This document shows positions 8,692-16,496 of a DNA stretch of 64,000 bases, one piece after another; position 1 is the stretch's first letter; each line of letters starts with the position of its first letter. The position numbers and the translations under genes are program-made. The notes beneath the pieces are model-generated. The model made no database searches. It saw nothing but the letters and a program-made list of their open reading frames with translations, and was not told the origin of the DNA. Source of the stretch: Nocardia kruczakiae NBRC 101016. GTDB lineage: Bacteria > Actinomycetota > Actinomycetes > Mycobacteriales > Mycobacteriaceae. The stretch spans positions 1-64,000 of the forward strand of contig NZ_BDBL01000027.1 in NCBI RefSeq assembly GCF_001612965.1, given 5' to 3'.

Positions 8692-8802
8692 ATGACAACC
8701 TCGTCGCAGTACCGCGCGCCGGTCCACAGCCACCCCGTGCGGCAGGGTTTCGCCGCGGGGACCTCGATCGGCGCCGGCGCCACCTGGCGCCCGCAGATGT
8801 GA
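8692..8802 (+). CDS. short ORF upstream of GAP-family gene
   Basis: A 36-residue frame starts with ATG at 8692 behind a very strong GGAAGGAG ribosome site and ends at 8802, eight bases before the next ATG at 8810. The next gene has no Shine-Dalgarno of its own, so this small frame may drive its translation by coupling, as a leader peptide or as a real small protein. The product begins MTTSSQYRAPVHSHPVRQGF, is polar with a Gly/Ala-rich second half, and has no membrane helix. I recognise no family. Confidence 0.5.
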   Translation: MTTSSQYRAPVHSHPVRQGFAAGTSIGAGATWRPQM

Positions 8803-8809
8803 CGCGGAC

Positions 8810-9469
8810 ATGGGTGCTGTCCTCGGTGATCTGCTGCCCCTGGCGGTCGGCGTCGCGATCTCACCGATACCGATCGTGGCTGCCATCCTGATCATCCTCT
8901 CGGCGAACGCCGCCCGCGCCGGAACCGGCTTCGCCATCGGCTGGGTGCTCGGAATCGTCGTCGTCACAACGATTTTCGTGGTGCTGTCCGGAACGTTGTC
9001 GGATTCGCAGGACGAGCATTCGTCGACGGTGACCGCGTGGATCAAGATCGTGCTGGGCGTCGTGCTGCTGGGATTGGCCGCGATGCAGTGGCGGTCGCGC
9101 TCCGACACCGGCGTACCCGGGTGGATGCGCGCGATCGACACGTTGAGCGCGGTGGGTGCGGTTGGCCTGGGCGCGCTGCTCTCGGCGGTGAATCCGAAGA
9201 ATCTGCTGCTCTGCGTCTCAGCCGGGGTGGCCATCGGAACGAGTGGGATCGGCGGCGGCTCGCAGGTGATCGCCGTGCTGGTGTTCACGGTGATCGCGGC
9301 CGCCAGTGTGCTGGTGGTGGTGATCGGATATCTGGTGGCCGCCGAACGGCTGCGGGGACCGCTCGACCGCGCCCGGCGGTGGTTACAGGCGAACAACCAC
9401 GTCGTGATGGCGATCGTGCTGCTGGTGATGGGCGCCGTCGTCCTGGGAAAGGGAATCGGCGGACTGTGA
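8810..9469 (+). CDS. GAP/Sap family membrane protein
   Basis: A 219-residue integral membrane protein with six hydrophobic segments, similar in pattern to the GAP family (Sap, sulfolipid-1-addressing protein) and distantly to LysE exporters. The first helix contains GVAISPIPIVAAILIILSANAARAG, the N-terminal signature of this group, and NPKNLLL marks the second repeat. The role is probably export of a lipid or small molecule, by family inference. It is preceded at 8 bases by a short ORF with a strong ribosome site and faces the LapA-like gene tail to tail with a 14-base gap. Confidence 0.82.
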   Translation: MGAVLGDLLPLAVGVAISPIPIVAAILIILSANAARAGTGFAIGWVLGIVVVTTIFVVLSGTLSDSQDEHSSTVTAWIKIVLGVVLLGLAAMQWRSRSDTGVPGWMRAIDTLSAVGAVGLGALLSAVNPKNLLLCVSAGVAIGTSGIGGGSQVIAVLVFTVIAAASVLVVVIGYLVAAERLRGPLDRARRWLQANNHVVMAIVLLVMGAVVLGKGIGGL

Positions 9470-9483
9470 CCGGTCCCCGGCGG

Positions 9484-9708
9484 TCAGCGCCGGGCGCGCC
9501 GGGTGAACAGGCCCACGATCCAGCCGACGACGAACATGATCAGCAGTATCAGCCACAGCGGCGACCGGATGGTCACGGTGAGGATGTTGATGTCGACGCG
9601 ATGATGATTCTGCGCGACGAAGATGACGGCCAGAACCGCCAGCACGATCGCCACCCACTGCCGCGGCGAGATGCGGGACAGCAGGGAAGGTTTAGCGGCC
9701 CGATCCAT
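9484..9708 (-). CDS. LapA-domain small membrane protein
   Basis: A 74-residue protein with two membrane helices (WVAIVLAVLAVIFVAQN and PLWLILLIMFVVGWIVGLF) and a basic C-terminus FTRRARR. The FVAQN motif after helix 1 and the GWIVG in helix 2 are those of the lipopolysaccharide-assembly-A/DUF1049 family, whose role in Gram-positive bacteria is unknown. AGGAGG stands just before the ATG. It lies 12 bases downstream of the DUF389 gene in the same direction and is probably co-transcribed. Confidence 0.85.
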   Translation of the reverse strand: MDRAAKPSLLSRISPRQWVAIVLAVLAVIFVAQNHHRVDINILTVTIRSPLWLILLIMFVVGWIVGLFTRRARR

Positions 9709-9720
9709 ATCGTCCTCCTG

Positions 9721-10686
9721 TTACTCGTTGGTGACACGATTGCCGACGGTGTGCACGACGACGACGGCCGGATCCCACGGGACCAGATCGTCGACCGCCC
9801 GCTGTAGGTCGGCGAGCGGGGGGAGTTGCTGAGGCCCCAGCACCGATACCGTCGCGGTCTCGCTGTGCACTGTGACGTCGGTGATTTCGGCGCCCGGTGT
9901 CTCGCGCAGCCAGGTGCGCGCCGCATCGGCGATCTGCCCGGCCCACAGTGTCGACAGCGAATTCACCGTCATGGGGACCGCGACCACGACGAGCGCCACG
10001 GCGAGTGCGAGGTAGGCCCGGCCGCGCCGTGCGGTGGTTGCTTCCTCGCGTCCGTAACCGGCGATGATCAGCACGACGGTCGTGGTGATGATCATCGCCA
10101 GCACATTCGAGGCGAACAACACGAACGCCCCCAGCGCCAATGACGGTGCGCCCGAACCCAAACAGACGCCGACGACGCCGAGCGGGGGGACCAGCGAGAT
10201 CGCGATGGCCACGCCCGGCAGCACATCGCCGACATCGCGGCGGGTGACGGCGACGGCAGCGACCAAGCCGGTGGCCAACGCCGCCGTCAAGTCCATCAGT
10301 TTCGGTGAGGTCCGCCCCTGCACCTGCGAATTCGACAGAACGTTGATCGGATTGGGTAACAGCTGGGCGAACAGATAGCCGAGCAATACGACCGCAACCA
10401 CCCCGGCGACGACCAGCACGGCACTGTGGGCGATGAGTTTCGCGCGACCGGTCACGATGCCGAACCCGATGCCGAGGATCGGCACGGACAGCGGCGCCAC
10501 GATCATCGCGCCGATGACGGTTGCCGTGGAGTCACCGACAACCCCGGATATGGCGATGACGGCGGACAATACGAGCATCGTCCAGAACGCGGAACGCTTG
10601 GCGGGCGCGTCGCCGACCGACAGATCGAGGCGGTCGGTGAGCTCGTCCAGCGAGCGCCGCTGGGTGGCCGGAAGCAACTGGTGCAC
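9721..10686 (-). CDS. DUF389 (TIGR00341-type) membrane protein
   Basis: A 321-residue protein with about six membrane segments between residues 35 and 240 and a soluble C-terminal domain. The motifs GDSTATVIGAMIVAPLSVPILG, TRRDVGDVLPGVAIAISLVPPLGVVG and FASNVLAM are hallmarks of DUF389. The function is unknown; the conserved prolines and glycines suggest a transporter or channel. The start is GTG at 10686 with GGAAGGACC upstream. It is divergent from the alkyl sulfatase, with tandem palindromes between them. Confidence 0.85.
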   Translation of the reverse strand: MHQLLPATQRRSLDELTDRLDLSVGDAPAKRSAFWTMLVLSAVIAISGVVGDSTATVIGAMIVAPLSVPILGIGFGIVTGRAKLIAHSAVLVVAGVVAVVLLGYLFAQLLPNPINVLSNSQVQGRTSPKLMDLTAALATGLVAAVAVTRRDVGDVLPGVAIAISLVPPLGVVGVCLGSGAPSLALGAFVLFASNVLAMIITTTVVLIIAGYGREEATTARRGRAYLALAVALVVVAVPMTVNSLSTLWAGQIADAARTWLRETPGAEITDVTVHSETATVSVLGPQQLPPLADLQRAVDDLVPWDPAVVVVHTVGNRVTNE

Positions 10687-10754
10687 GACCCGTGGTCCTT
10701 CCCTGCGGTGGCAGCCGTCGAGCCGATGATCTCGGGTGCGGGCCGTGCGGGCTT

Positions 10755-10789
10755 CACCCGTAGCAGGTGACCTTCACCCGTCTCGGGTG
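10755..10789. promoter_or_regulatory. tandem 15-bp palindromes between divergent genes
   Basis: CACCCG-TAG-CAGGTG (10755-10769) and CACCCG-TCT-CGGGTG (10775-10789) are interrupted palindromes exactly 20 bases apart. That is two helical turns, so two dimers could sit on one face. They lie 66 bases upstream of the DUF389 GTG and 79 bases upstream of the alkyl sulfatase ATG. This is an operator candidate; no cognate regulator gene is adjacent. Confidence 0.5.
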
Positions 10790-10867
10790 AGGTGGCTTCC
10801 CGACAGCGCTGGAAGTGTCGCGGGTGAGTCGACACAACCAGCCTTCGTGCAGATTGGGGTGCGTGCT

Positions 10868-12763
10868 ATGACCGGCCAGGGCGACGTTTCCGGGAGTGTG
10901 CGGACACAGAACGAGGAGGCGACCCGAGCCCTGCCCTTCGGGGACGATCAGGATTTCGCGGATGCGCGGCGCGGATTCATCGCGGCGCTGGAACCCGGCG
11001 TGGTCGAGAATGCGGCCGGCGATGTGGTGTGGGACAGCGACGGTTACGCCTTCCTCGACGCGGAATGCCCGCCCACTGTGCATCCCAGCCTGTGGCGACA
11101 GTCGAAACTGTGTGCCATCCAAGGCTTGTTCGAGGTGACCGAGGGGATCTATCAGATTCGCGGGCTCGATCTGTCGAATATGACCGTGGTCGAGGGCGAT
11201 ACCGGCGTGATCGTGATCGATCCGCTGATCTCCCGGGAAACCGCCGCCGCGGGTCTCGCGCTGTATCGCACGCATCGCGGTGACCGGCCGGTGACCGGGG
11301 TGATCTATTCGCATTCGCATATCGATCATTTCGGTGGAGTCAAAGGCGTGACCACGCCGGAGGATGTCGCGGCGGGCCGCTGCCCGATTCTCGCGCCCGC
11401 GGGATTCGTCGAACATGCCGTCGAGGAGAACGTCTACGCCGGCACCGCCATGGCCCGCCGCGCCGCCTACATGTACGGCGCCGCCCTGGGGCGGGGGCCG
11501 AAGGGCGCGGTCGGTGCCGGATTGGGGCCGACGACCTCGACCGGAACCCCGACCCTGATCACACCCACGACCGACATCACCCACACCGGCCAGACGGAGA
11601 TCGTCGACGGTGTGCGCATCGAATTCCAGCTGACTCCGGGCACCGAGGCGCCGTCGGAGATGAATTTCTATTTTCCCGACCGGCGCGCACTGTGTATGGC
11701 GGAGAACGCGACGCACACCTTGCACAATCTGCTCACATTGCGCGGCGCCCTGGTGCGCGACCCGCATGTGTGGTCGAAATATCTCACCGAATCGATCAAT
11801 CGTTATGCCGCACAGGCGGATGTGCTGTTCGCCTCGCATCACTGGCCGACGTGGGGAACCGATGAGCTCACGGAATTCCTTGCGCTGCAACGCGATCTGT
11901 ACGGCTACTTGCACGACCAGACCTTGCGCGCGCTGAACAAGGGCGCCGTCGGCATCGAAATCGCCGAAAGCATCGAACTGCCACCCGCTCTCGCCGCGGC
12001 CTGGCACACGCACGGCTATTACGGATCGGTCAGCCACAATGTGAAGGCGATCTATCAGCGCTACATGGGCTGGTTCGAGGGGAACCCGGCCACCCTGTGG
12101 GAGCATCCGCCCACCGAATCGGCGAAGCGGCACGTCGAGTTCATGGGCGGCGCCGAGCAGGTGCTGCAGAAGGCGCGCGACTCGTTCGCCGCCGGCGATT
12201 TCCGTTGGGTTGCACAGGTTCTCAATTACGTGATATTCGCCGACCCCGGCAATCGCGAGGCGCGGGCACTGCAGGCCGACACCTTCGAACAACTCGGCTA
12301 CGGTTCGGAGAACGGCACCTGGCGCAACTTCTTCCTGATGGGCGCCTACGAATTGCGCAACGGATCGGTCGGCACTCCGACCGCCACGGACGCACCCGAT
12401 ATCGCCGCCGCGCTCACGGTGGAACAGCTCTTCGACGCCATCGCGCTGCGGATCGACGGTCCCAAGGCCTGGTCGGCCGACATCACCATCGACTGGACGA
12501 TCTCCGACCTGGATGTCGTGCATCGCACCCAGCTTCGCCACGGCGTTCTCGTCCACTACGACGTGAGCGCCGATATGCCCGCTCCGGACGTCACGTTCAC
12601 CCTGTCCGACGCCGATCTGCACGCCGCGCTGCTCGGCGCGAAGGATATGCAGCAGTTGGTCGCCGACGGCGCGGTCACCGTCGACGGCGATGTGTCGAAG
12701 TTGATCGAACTGGTCGGCTACCTCGACGCGCCCGACCCCGACTTCGCGATCGTGACGCCTTAG
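10868..12763 (+). CDS. alkyl/aryl-sulfatase, metallo-beta-lactamase fold
   Basis: Member of the BDS1/SdsA1/YjcS group, which hydrolyses primary or secondary alkyl sulfate esters and releases sulfate. The 631-residue product has the metal-binding SHSHIDHFGG near residue 150, further ligands in MAENATHTLHN and FASHHWP, then the helical dimerisation region and a C-terminal SCP2-like lipid-binding domain (after about residue 500), the standard three-part layout. I see no signal peptide, so it is probably cytoplasmic. The ATG at 10868 fits the family N-terminus better than upstream in-frame starts. It may help scavenge sulfur from detergent-like esters. Confidence 0.92.
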   Translation: MTGQGDVSGSVRTQNEEATRALPFGDDQDFADARRGFIAALEPGVVENAAGDVVWDSDGYAFLDAECPPTVHPSLWRQSKLCAIQGLFEVTEGIYQIRGLDLSNMTVVEGDTGVIVIDPLISRETAAAGLALYRTHRGDRPVTGVIYSHSHIDHFGGVKGVTTPEDVAAGRCPILAPAGFVEHAVEENVYAGTAMARRAAYMYGAALGRGPKGAVGAGLGPTTSTGTPTLITPTTDITHTGQTEIVDGVRIEFQLTPGTEAPSEMNFYFPDRRALCMAENATHTLHNLLTLRGALVRDPHVWSKYLTESINRYAAQADVLFASHHWPTWGTDELTEFLALQRDLYGYLHDQTLRALNKGAVGIEIAESIELPPALAAAWHTHGYYGSVSHNVKAIYQRYMGWFEGNPATLWEHPPTESAKRHVEFMGGAEQVLQKARDSFAAGDFRWVAQVLNYVIFADPGNREARALQADTFEQLGYGSENGTWRNFFLMGAYELRNGSVGTPTATDAPDIAAALTVEQLFDAIALRIDGPKAWSADITIDWTISDLDVVHRTQLRHGVLVHYDVSADMPAPDVTFTLSDADLHAALLGAKDMQQLVADGAVTVDGDVSKLIELVGYLDAPDPDFAIVTP

Positions 12764-12796
12764 CGGGCGTCGGCGACCGCTGCTGTCACCGGCCGG

Positions 12797-14263
12797 TTAC
12801 AACTGGTCCAGATCGCGAGTAGCCGGTCCCTCCAACAGTTTTCCGTCGTGGGTGAAGCGCGAGCCGTGCAGCGGGCAATCCCACGAACGCTCGGCGTCGT
12901 TCCAGTTCAGAATGCCGTACAGGTGTGGGCAGACCGGCGACACGGCCGAGGTGGTGCCGTCGACTGTGCAGACCCCGACGGGGCGGATGCCGCGACGTTC
13001 CACCCGGCCCTCGCCCTCGGCGGGGGTGCCACCGCCGCCGAATGCCGCGCTCAGCCAGCCGGTCGTCAGATGCCGCGCGACTTGGATATTCAGCGACGCG
13101 GCCTTCGCCAGCCCGGTCACCTCACTGCCGCGCCAGGTGCGATATGCCTGCGCCCACGGCTGATGGCCGCCGAGCGCGGTGCCGGCCAGCGCGAGACCCG
13201 CCGCCACCGCGTTGGTCATTCCCCATTTCGCGTAACCGGTCGCGACGAGGATGTGATCGCTGCCCGGAAGCAGCGGCCCGGCGTAGGGCAGTTGGTCGAT
13301 GGCCGAATAGTCCTGGGCCGACCAGCGGTGGGTCAGTTCGGCATCGGGGAAGTGCGTGCGCGTCCAGTTGTACATGTCGGCGACGTGGGCCATCGCCGAT
13401 CGGGTACGGCCCACCACATGCCCGCTGCCACCGACGAGCAGCAGATCCTCGCCGCCGTGCGGGGCGTACCGCAGTGACCGCGTGGGCTGGTCGGCGGACA
13501 GGTACATGTCGTGCGGGAATTCGCCGGGCACCCGGAACGCGGCCGCGTAGGAGCGGTGGGGCTCGAGCCGCGCGAAGTATCCGCCGCGATCGAGAATCGG
13601 TGTGCCGGTGGCCAACACCACGGTCTTCGCGCGGATATCGCCGCGGTCGGTCGACACGGTATCGCCGTGGACGGCGCGGACGCGGGTGTGTTCGAAGATC
13701 GTGGCGCCGTGGCGGCAGGCCTGCAGCGTCAGCCCCTCGAGGACGTCCATCGGGTCGAACTGCGCCTGCTCGGCCAGGCGCACGGCGCCGTAGGTGTGGA
13801 ACGGCAGCGCGGTCTCCTCGGACCACGCGACGTCGAGCCCGGCCTGCTCACAGGCGCGAAATTCCTTGCGCACCAAGTCGGTTCCGTCCTCGGTGCCGGC
13901 GTAGGTGATCGCGTCCGCGTGCTGGGTGGCGATGTCGTTCTCGGCGCAGAACCGCAGCAGCCATTGCTGGCCCTCCAGGTTCGCGTCGACGTATTTGCGC
14001 ACCGTGCTCGCCGAATGCTTCGCGGTGATCGCCGAGAGGTGCGTGCCCTGCAGCAAGCTGAGCTTGCCGGTGGTGTTGCCGGTCGTGACCGCGCCGATCG
14101 TGCGGGCCTCGAGCACCGCGACCGTGCGCCCGGCGCGGGCGAAGAGAAGGGCGGTCACCAGGCCGGTGAGCCCGGCGCCGACGACGACGCAGTCGTACTC
14201 CCCGCCCGGTTCCGGGGTCACCGGGACCGAGACGGGTGCTCGATCGAGCCACAGAGATGTCAC
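12797..14263 (-). CDS. FAD-dependent oxidoreductase with C-terminal Rieske domain
   Basis: A fusion of a DAO-type flavoprotein and a Rieske [2Fe-2S] domain, 488 residues. The dinucleotide-binding GAGLTGLVTAL is near residue 30 and ends in an acidic VLEA. The flavin domain runs to about residue 390. The C-terminal Rieske motif is C445-P-H447 with the second pair C463-P-L-H466. The GTG at 14263, preceded by AGGAGG, is the start. The substrate is unknown; relatives are annotated as glycine/D-amino-acid oxidase-like Rieske proteins. It is probably followed in evolution by the 40-residue membrane protein gene 38 bases upstream. Confidence 0.88.
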   Translation of the reverse strand: MTSLWLDRAPVSVPVTPEPGGEYDCVVVGAGLTGLVTALLFARAGRTVAVLEARTIGAVTTGNTTGKLSLLQGTHLSAITAKHSASTVRKYVDANLEGQQWLLRFCAENDIATQHADAITYAGTEDGTDLVRKEFRACEQAGLDVAWSEETALPFHTYGAVRLAEQAQFDPMDVLEGLTLQACRHGATIFEHTRVRAVHGDTVSTDRGDIRAKTVVLATGTPILDRGGYFARLEPHRSYAAAFRVPGEFPHDMYLSADQPTRSLRYAPHGGEDLLLVGGSGHVVGRTRSAMAHVADMYNWTRTHFPDAELTHRWSAQDYSAIDQLPYAGPLLPGSDHILVATGYAKWGMTNAVAAGLALAGTALGGHQPWAQAYRTWRGSEVTGLAKAASLNIQVARHLTTGWLSAAFGGGGTPAEGEGRVERRGIRPVGVCTVDGTTSAVSPVCPHLYGILNWNDAERSWDCPLHGSRFTHDGKLLEGPATRDLDQL

Positions 14264-14301
14264 CGGACCAGCCTCCTGTCGTTGCGCGTGTTTCCGCCTC
14301 G

Positions 14302-14424
14302 TCACCGCAGGTTGCCCTCTTTGTCCGGCGGCTCCGTCCGGCCCGACCGGTGGTTGTGGATCGTGCGGTACAGCAGTACCGCGGCGACCAGGACGATCAA
14401 GCCGACGATCACCAGTAGCTCCAT
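14302..14424 (-). CDS. 40-residue single-pass membrane protein
   Basis: A short frame with one N-terminal membrane helix (MELLVIVGLIVLVAAVLLYR) followed by a charged cytoplasmic tail (HNHRSGRTEPPDKEGNLR). It is oriented like the Rieske oxidoreductase 38 bases downstream and the redox operon upstream, and may connect them as one transcription unit. The ribosome site is weak (AAGGGC about 8-12 bases upstream). The membrane topology plus strong frame-specific hydrophobicity argue that it is real. No family recognised. Confidence 0.5.
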   Translation of the reverse strand: MELLVIVGLIVLVAAVLLYRTIHNHRSGRTEPPDKEGNLR

Positions 14425-14464
14425 ACCGGAGCCCTTACCCGGGATGGGCGCCTTCAACCCCCTG

Positions 14465-14695
14465 TCATCGGATCCGCCGCAGCGACAGCGCCAGGCGCGG
14501 GCACAGGCTCACCGCATCCCGGGCGGCGGGGGCCGCATCGCTGTCGAGGACCGGGTCCCGGTGGTCGCGGGTGAGCGGGAAGCCCCAGTCGTCGCGGGCG
14601 ATGGCATGGGGGAGCAGTTCGCTGCACAGGCCACGGCCGTCGCAGCGGGTCCAGTCGATGTGCAGGCGCCAGGCGGGGCGGTCGGATGCGGTCAC
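14465..14695 (-). CDS. ferredoxin ([3Fe-4S]-type)
   Basis: A 76-residue electron carrier. Its WTRCDGRGLCSELLP motif with the later LCPRLAL carries three clear cluster cysteines, the arrangement of the small actinobacterial ferredoxins that usually carry a 3Fe-4S cluster. The GTG start overlaps the stop of the NuoF-like gene (GTGA at 14692-14695), so it is translationally coupled and last in a five-gene redox operon. It probably exchanges electrons with the NuoF-like protein; direction unknown. Confidence 0.85.
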   Translation of the reverse strand: MTASDRPAWRLHIDWTRCDGRGLCSELLPHAIARDDWGFPLTRDHRDPVLDSDAAPAARDAVSLCPRLALSLRRIR

Positions 14696-15927
14696 CGGGC
14701 GGCTTCCTGGGAACGGGCACGGCAGCAACCGTGCCGGTGGTGGTCGATGTCCCCGGCGAAGACGGCCAGGGCGGAACGCGCCAGCCGCGCGGTCCCGTCG
14801 GGGTGGTGGCAGGCGCCGCGGCCGTCGACCAGATCGGCGATGCGGGCGATGTCCTGCGCCCGCGTGGGCCCGCCCGCCGCCAGGTCGTCGAGGGTGCGTG
14901 CCAGCCGCGGTAGGCCGTTGCGGCACGGACCGCATTGTCCGGCGCTCTGGGCGGCGAGGTAGGCGGTGATGTCGGCGGTGACCCGCAGCCCGCACTCGTC
15001 GTGGCGGAGTACGCGTATGACGCCGGCGCCGGGCGTCGCGTGCCAGTGGCGCAATGTTTTCCGGGACAACGCCGCGCCGGGAAGGGCTGTCCCGGGCAGC
15101 CAGGCGCCGTGGTATCCGCCGACGAGAACCGCTTGGACCTCGGCCGGATCGGTGCGTCCGAACCGTTGGATCACCTCGGTCAGGCCGGTGCCGAGTGGTA
15201 TCTCGACGACACCGGCGACGTCGGTTCCGGACAGGGTGACCAGCATGGTGCCGGGTTCGTCGCGGGTTCCGGCGGCGCGGAACCAGGACGGCCCGAATCG
15301 GGCCAGCAGCGCCAGATGTGCGAGGGTCTCCACGTTCTGCACCAGTGCCGGGCGGCCGTTCAGCCCGGAGCGGGAGGTGCTGACCGGCTTGTCCCGCGGG
15401 ATCGGCGCGCGACCGGCCAGTCGCTCGAGGACCGCGCTCTTCTCCCCGGCCAGGAAGGTGTCGGCGGAGGGCGTGAGATCCACTCGCCGCGCGTCGTAGC
15501 CCGTGGACTGCCGCTCGGCGAGGGCGTGCCGAATCGGGTCGAGCAGCCGTTGCGGGGCGTACAGATGGCAACGCCCCGCCCCCACGGCGGCGGCTGCCAC
15601 GGACAGGCCGTCGAGTACGAGATGCGGTGCGCGCCAGAGTAATACGGCATCCTTGTCGCTGTCGGGTTCGCCCTCGGCGCCGTTGGCGACCACGATCGCG
15701 CGCCGTCCGTCGGCCACGGCGGCGAGCTTGCGCGCCACCGGGAAACCCGCGCCTCCGCGACCGGTGAGACCCGCGGCCGACACCACGTCGATGAACTCGC
15801 GTCCGACGGCGCGCGCGGGGCCGTATCGCGCCACGTGTGCGGAGAGTTCGGGTCCGGTGGCCGCCAGCAGCCGGTCGGAGTCCGTCGGGGCGGATGGAGT
15901 CGTGGGGTTTCCGGTCAGTGTCGTCAT
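14692..15927 (-). CDS. NuoF-like flavin/Fe-S oxidoreductase subunit
   Basis: A 411-residue protein related to the 51-kDa NADH-dehydrogenase subunit. GLTGRGGAGFPVARK near residue 50 and VVANGAEGEPDSDKDA form the FMN and nucleotide-binding region. PALVQNVETLAHL is followed by a SLBB-like section, and the C-terminus has an Fe-S region (AGQCGPCRNG and GRGACHHPDG). In complex I the cluster motif is CxxCxxC plus one distal Cys; here the first position is Ala (SAGQCGPC), so the cluster may be altered. AGGAG precedes the ATG. ATGA/GTGA overlaps tie it to both neighbours. Confidence 0.83.
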   Translation of the reverse strand: MTTLTGNPTTPSAPTDSDRLLAATGPELSAHVARYGPARAVGREFIDVVSAAGLTGRGGAGFPVARKLAAVADGRRAIVVANGAEGEPDSDKDAVLLWRAPHLVLDGLSVAAAAVGAGRCHLYAPQRLLDPIRHALAERQSTGYDARRVDLTPSADTFLAGEKSAVLERLAGRAPIPRDKPVSTSRSGLNGRPALVQNVETLAHLALLARFGPSWFRAAGTRDEPGTMLVTLSGTDVAGVVEIPLGTGLTEVIQRFGRTDPAEVQAVLVGGYHGAWLPGTALPGAALSRKTLRHWHATPGAGVIRVLRHDECGLRVTADITAYLAAQSAGQCGPCRNGLPRLARTLDDLAAGGPTRAQDIARIADLVDGRGACHHPDGTARLARSALAVFAGDIDHHRHGCCRARSQEAAR

Positions 15928-16496
15928 TGCCGGCTCCTCTCGGGAACTGTGCTGAATTCGGTGAAACCGCGGCTGAACCGCCAGACGCCGGCGGTGGCGA
16001 CGGCGACGATGCACGCGCCGATGAGGGTGAGCATCCAGACCCGGTCGACGTCACTTCCCGACCCGAGCGTGTGGATCAGAGCCACCGGCCACAGGGCGTA
16101 GACCGACCAGTGCACCACGCGAAAGAGGCGGGGGCCCAGGCGATGTCGCAGCAGGGCGGTGATCACGACCACCGCCAGCAGGTCGACGGCCAGGGTGCCG
16201 AAACCCACCCACAGCGGCCGATAGCCGCCGGTGAACGGCACCACGACAGTCAGCAGCCGCAATTGGGCGTACGGATCGAAGAGCAGGGTCAGCACATGCA
16301 GGACGACGAACGCCGTCGCCGCCAGTGCCGCGCCGCGGTGGAATTCGGCCAGCCCCGCGCGGGGGAGCAGGACGGCCCGCCCGGAGCGGGCGGCGATTCC
16401 GGCGACGGCCGCGACGGTCAGCAGGATCAGTGCCGTGATGCCGCTGCCCCGGCCGAACGCCCACAGTGCCTGGTCGAACGCGGAACTGCTCATCAT
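15924..16496 (-). CDS. ferric-reductase-like transmembrane protein
   Basis: A 190-residue membrane protein with about five or six helices. Histidines in the helices, such as EFHRGAALAATAFVVLHVL and FRVVHWSVYALWPVALIHTLG, are placed like the heme ligands of the FRE/NOX/MsrQ ferric reductase domain. It probably passes electrons across the membrane. The start at 16496 has GGAAGG six bases upstream and overlaps the ApbE stop; its own stop overlaps the NuoF-like start. It lacks a soluble flavin reductase domain, which the NuoF-like partner may replace. Confidence 0.82.
   Translation of the reverse strand: MMSSSAFDQALWAFGRGSGITALILLTVAAVAGIAARSGRAVLLPRAGLAEFHRGAALAATAFVVLHVLTLLFDPYAQLRLLTVVVPFTGGYRPLWVGFGTLAVDLLAVVVITALLRHRLGPRLFRVVHWSVYALWPVALIHTLGSGSDVDRVWMLTLIGACIVAVATAGVWRFSRGFTEFSTVPERSRQ

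Noticed and set aside
10754..12622. 622-codon frame antisense to the alkyl sulfatase
   Set aside because: Shadow frame; the sense strand has the metal-binding SHSHIDH and full-length family similarity.
12754..12771. GACGCC/GGCGTC hairpin at the alkyl sulfatase stop as terminator
   Set aside because: Short arms, G+C-rich background and no U-tract; such pairs are expected by chance here.
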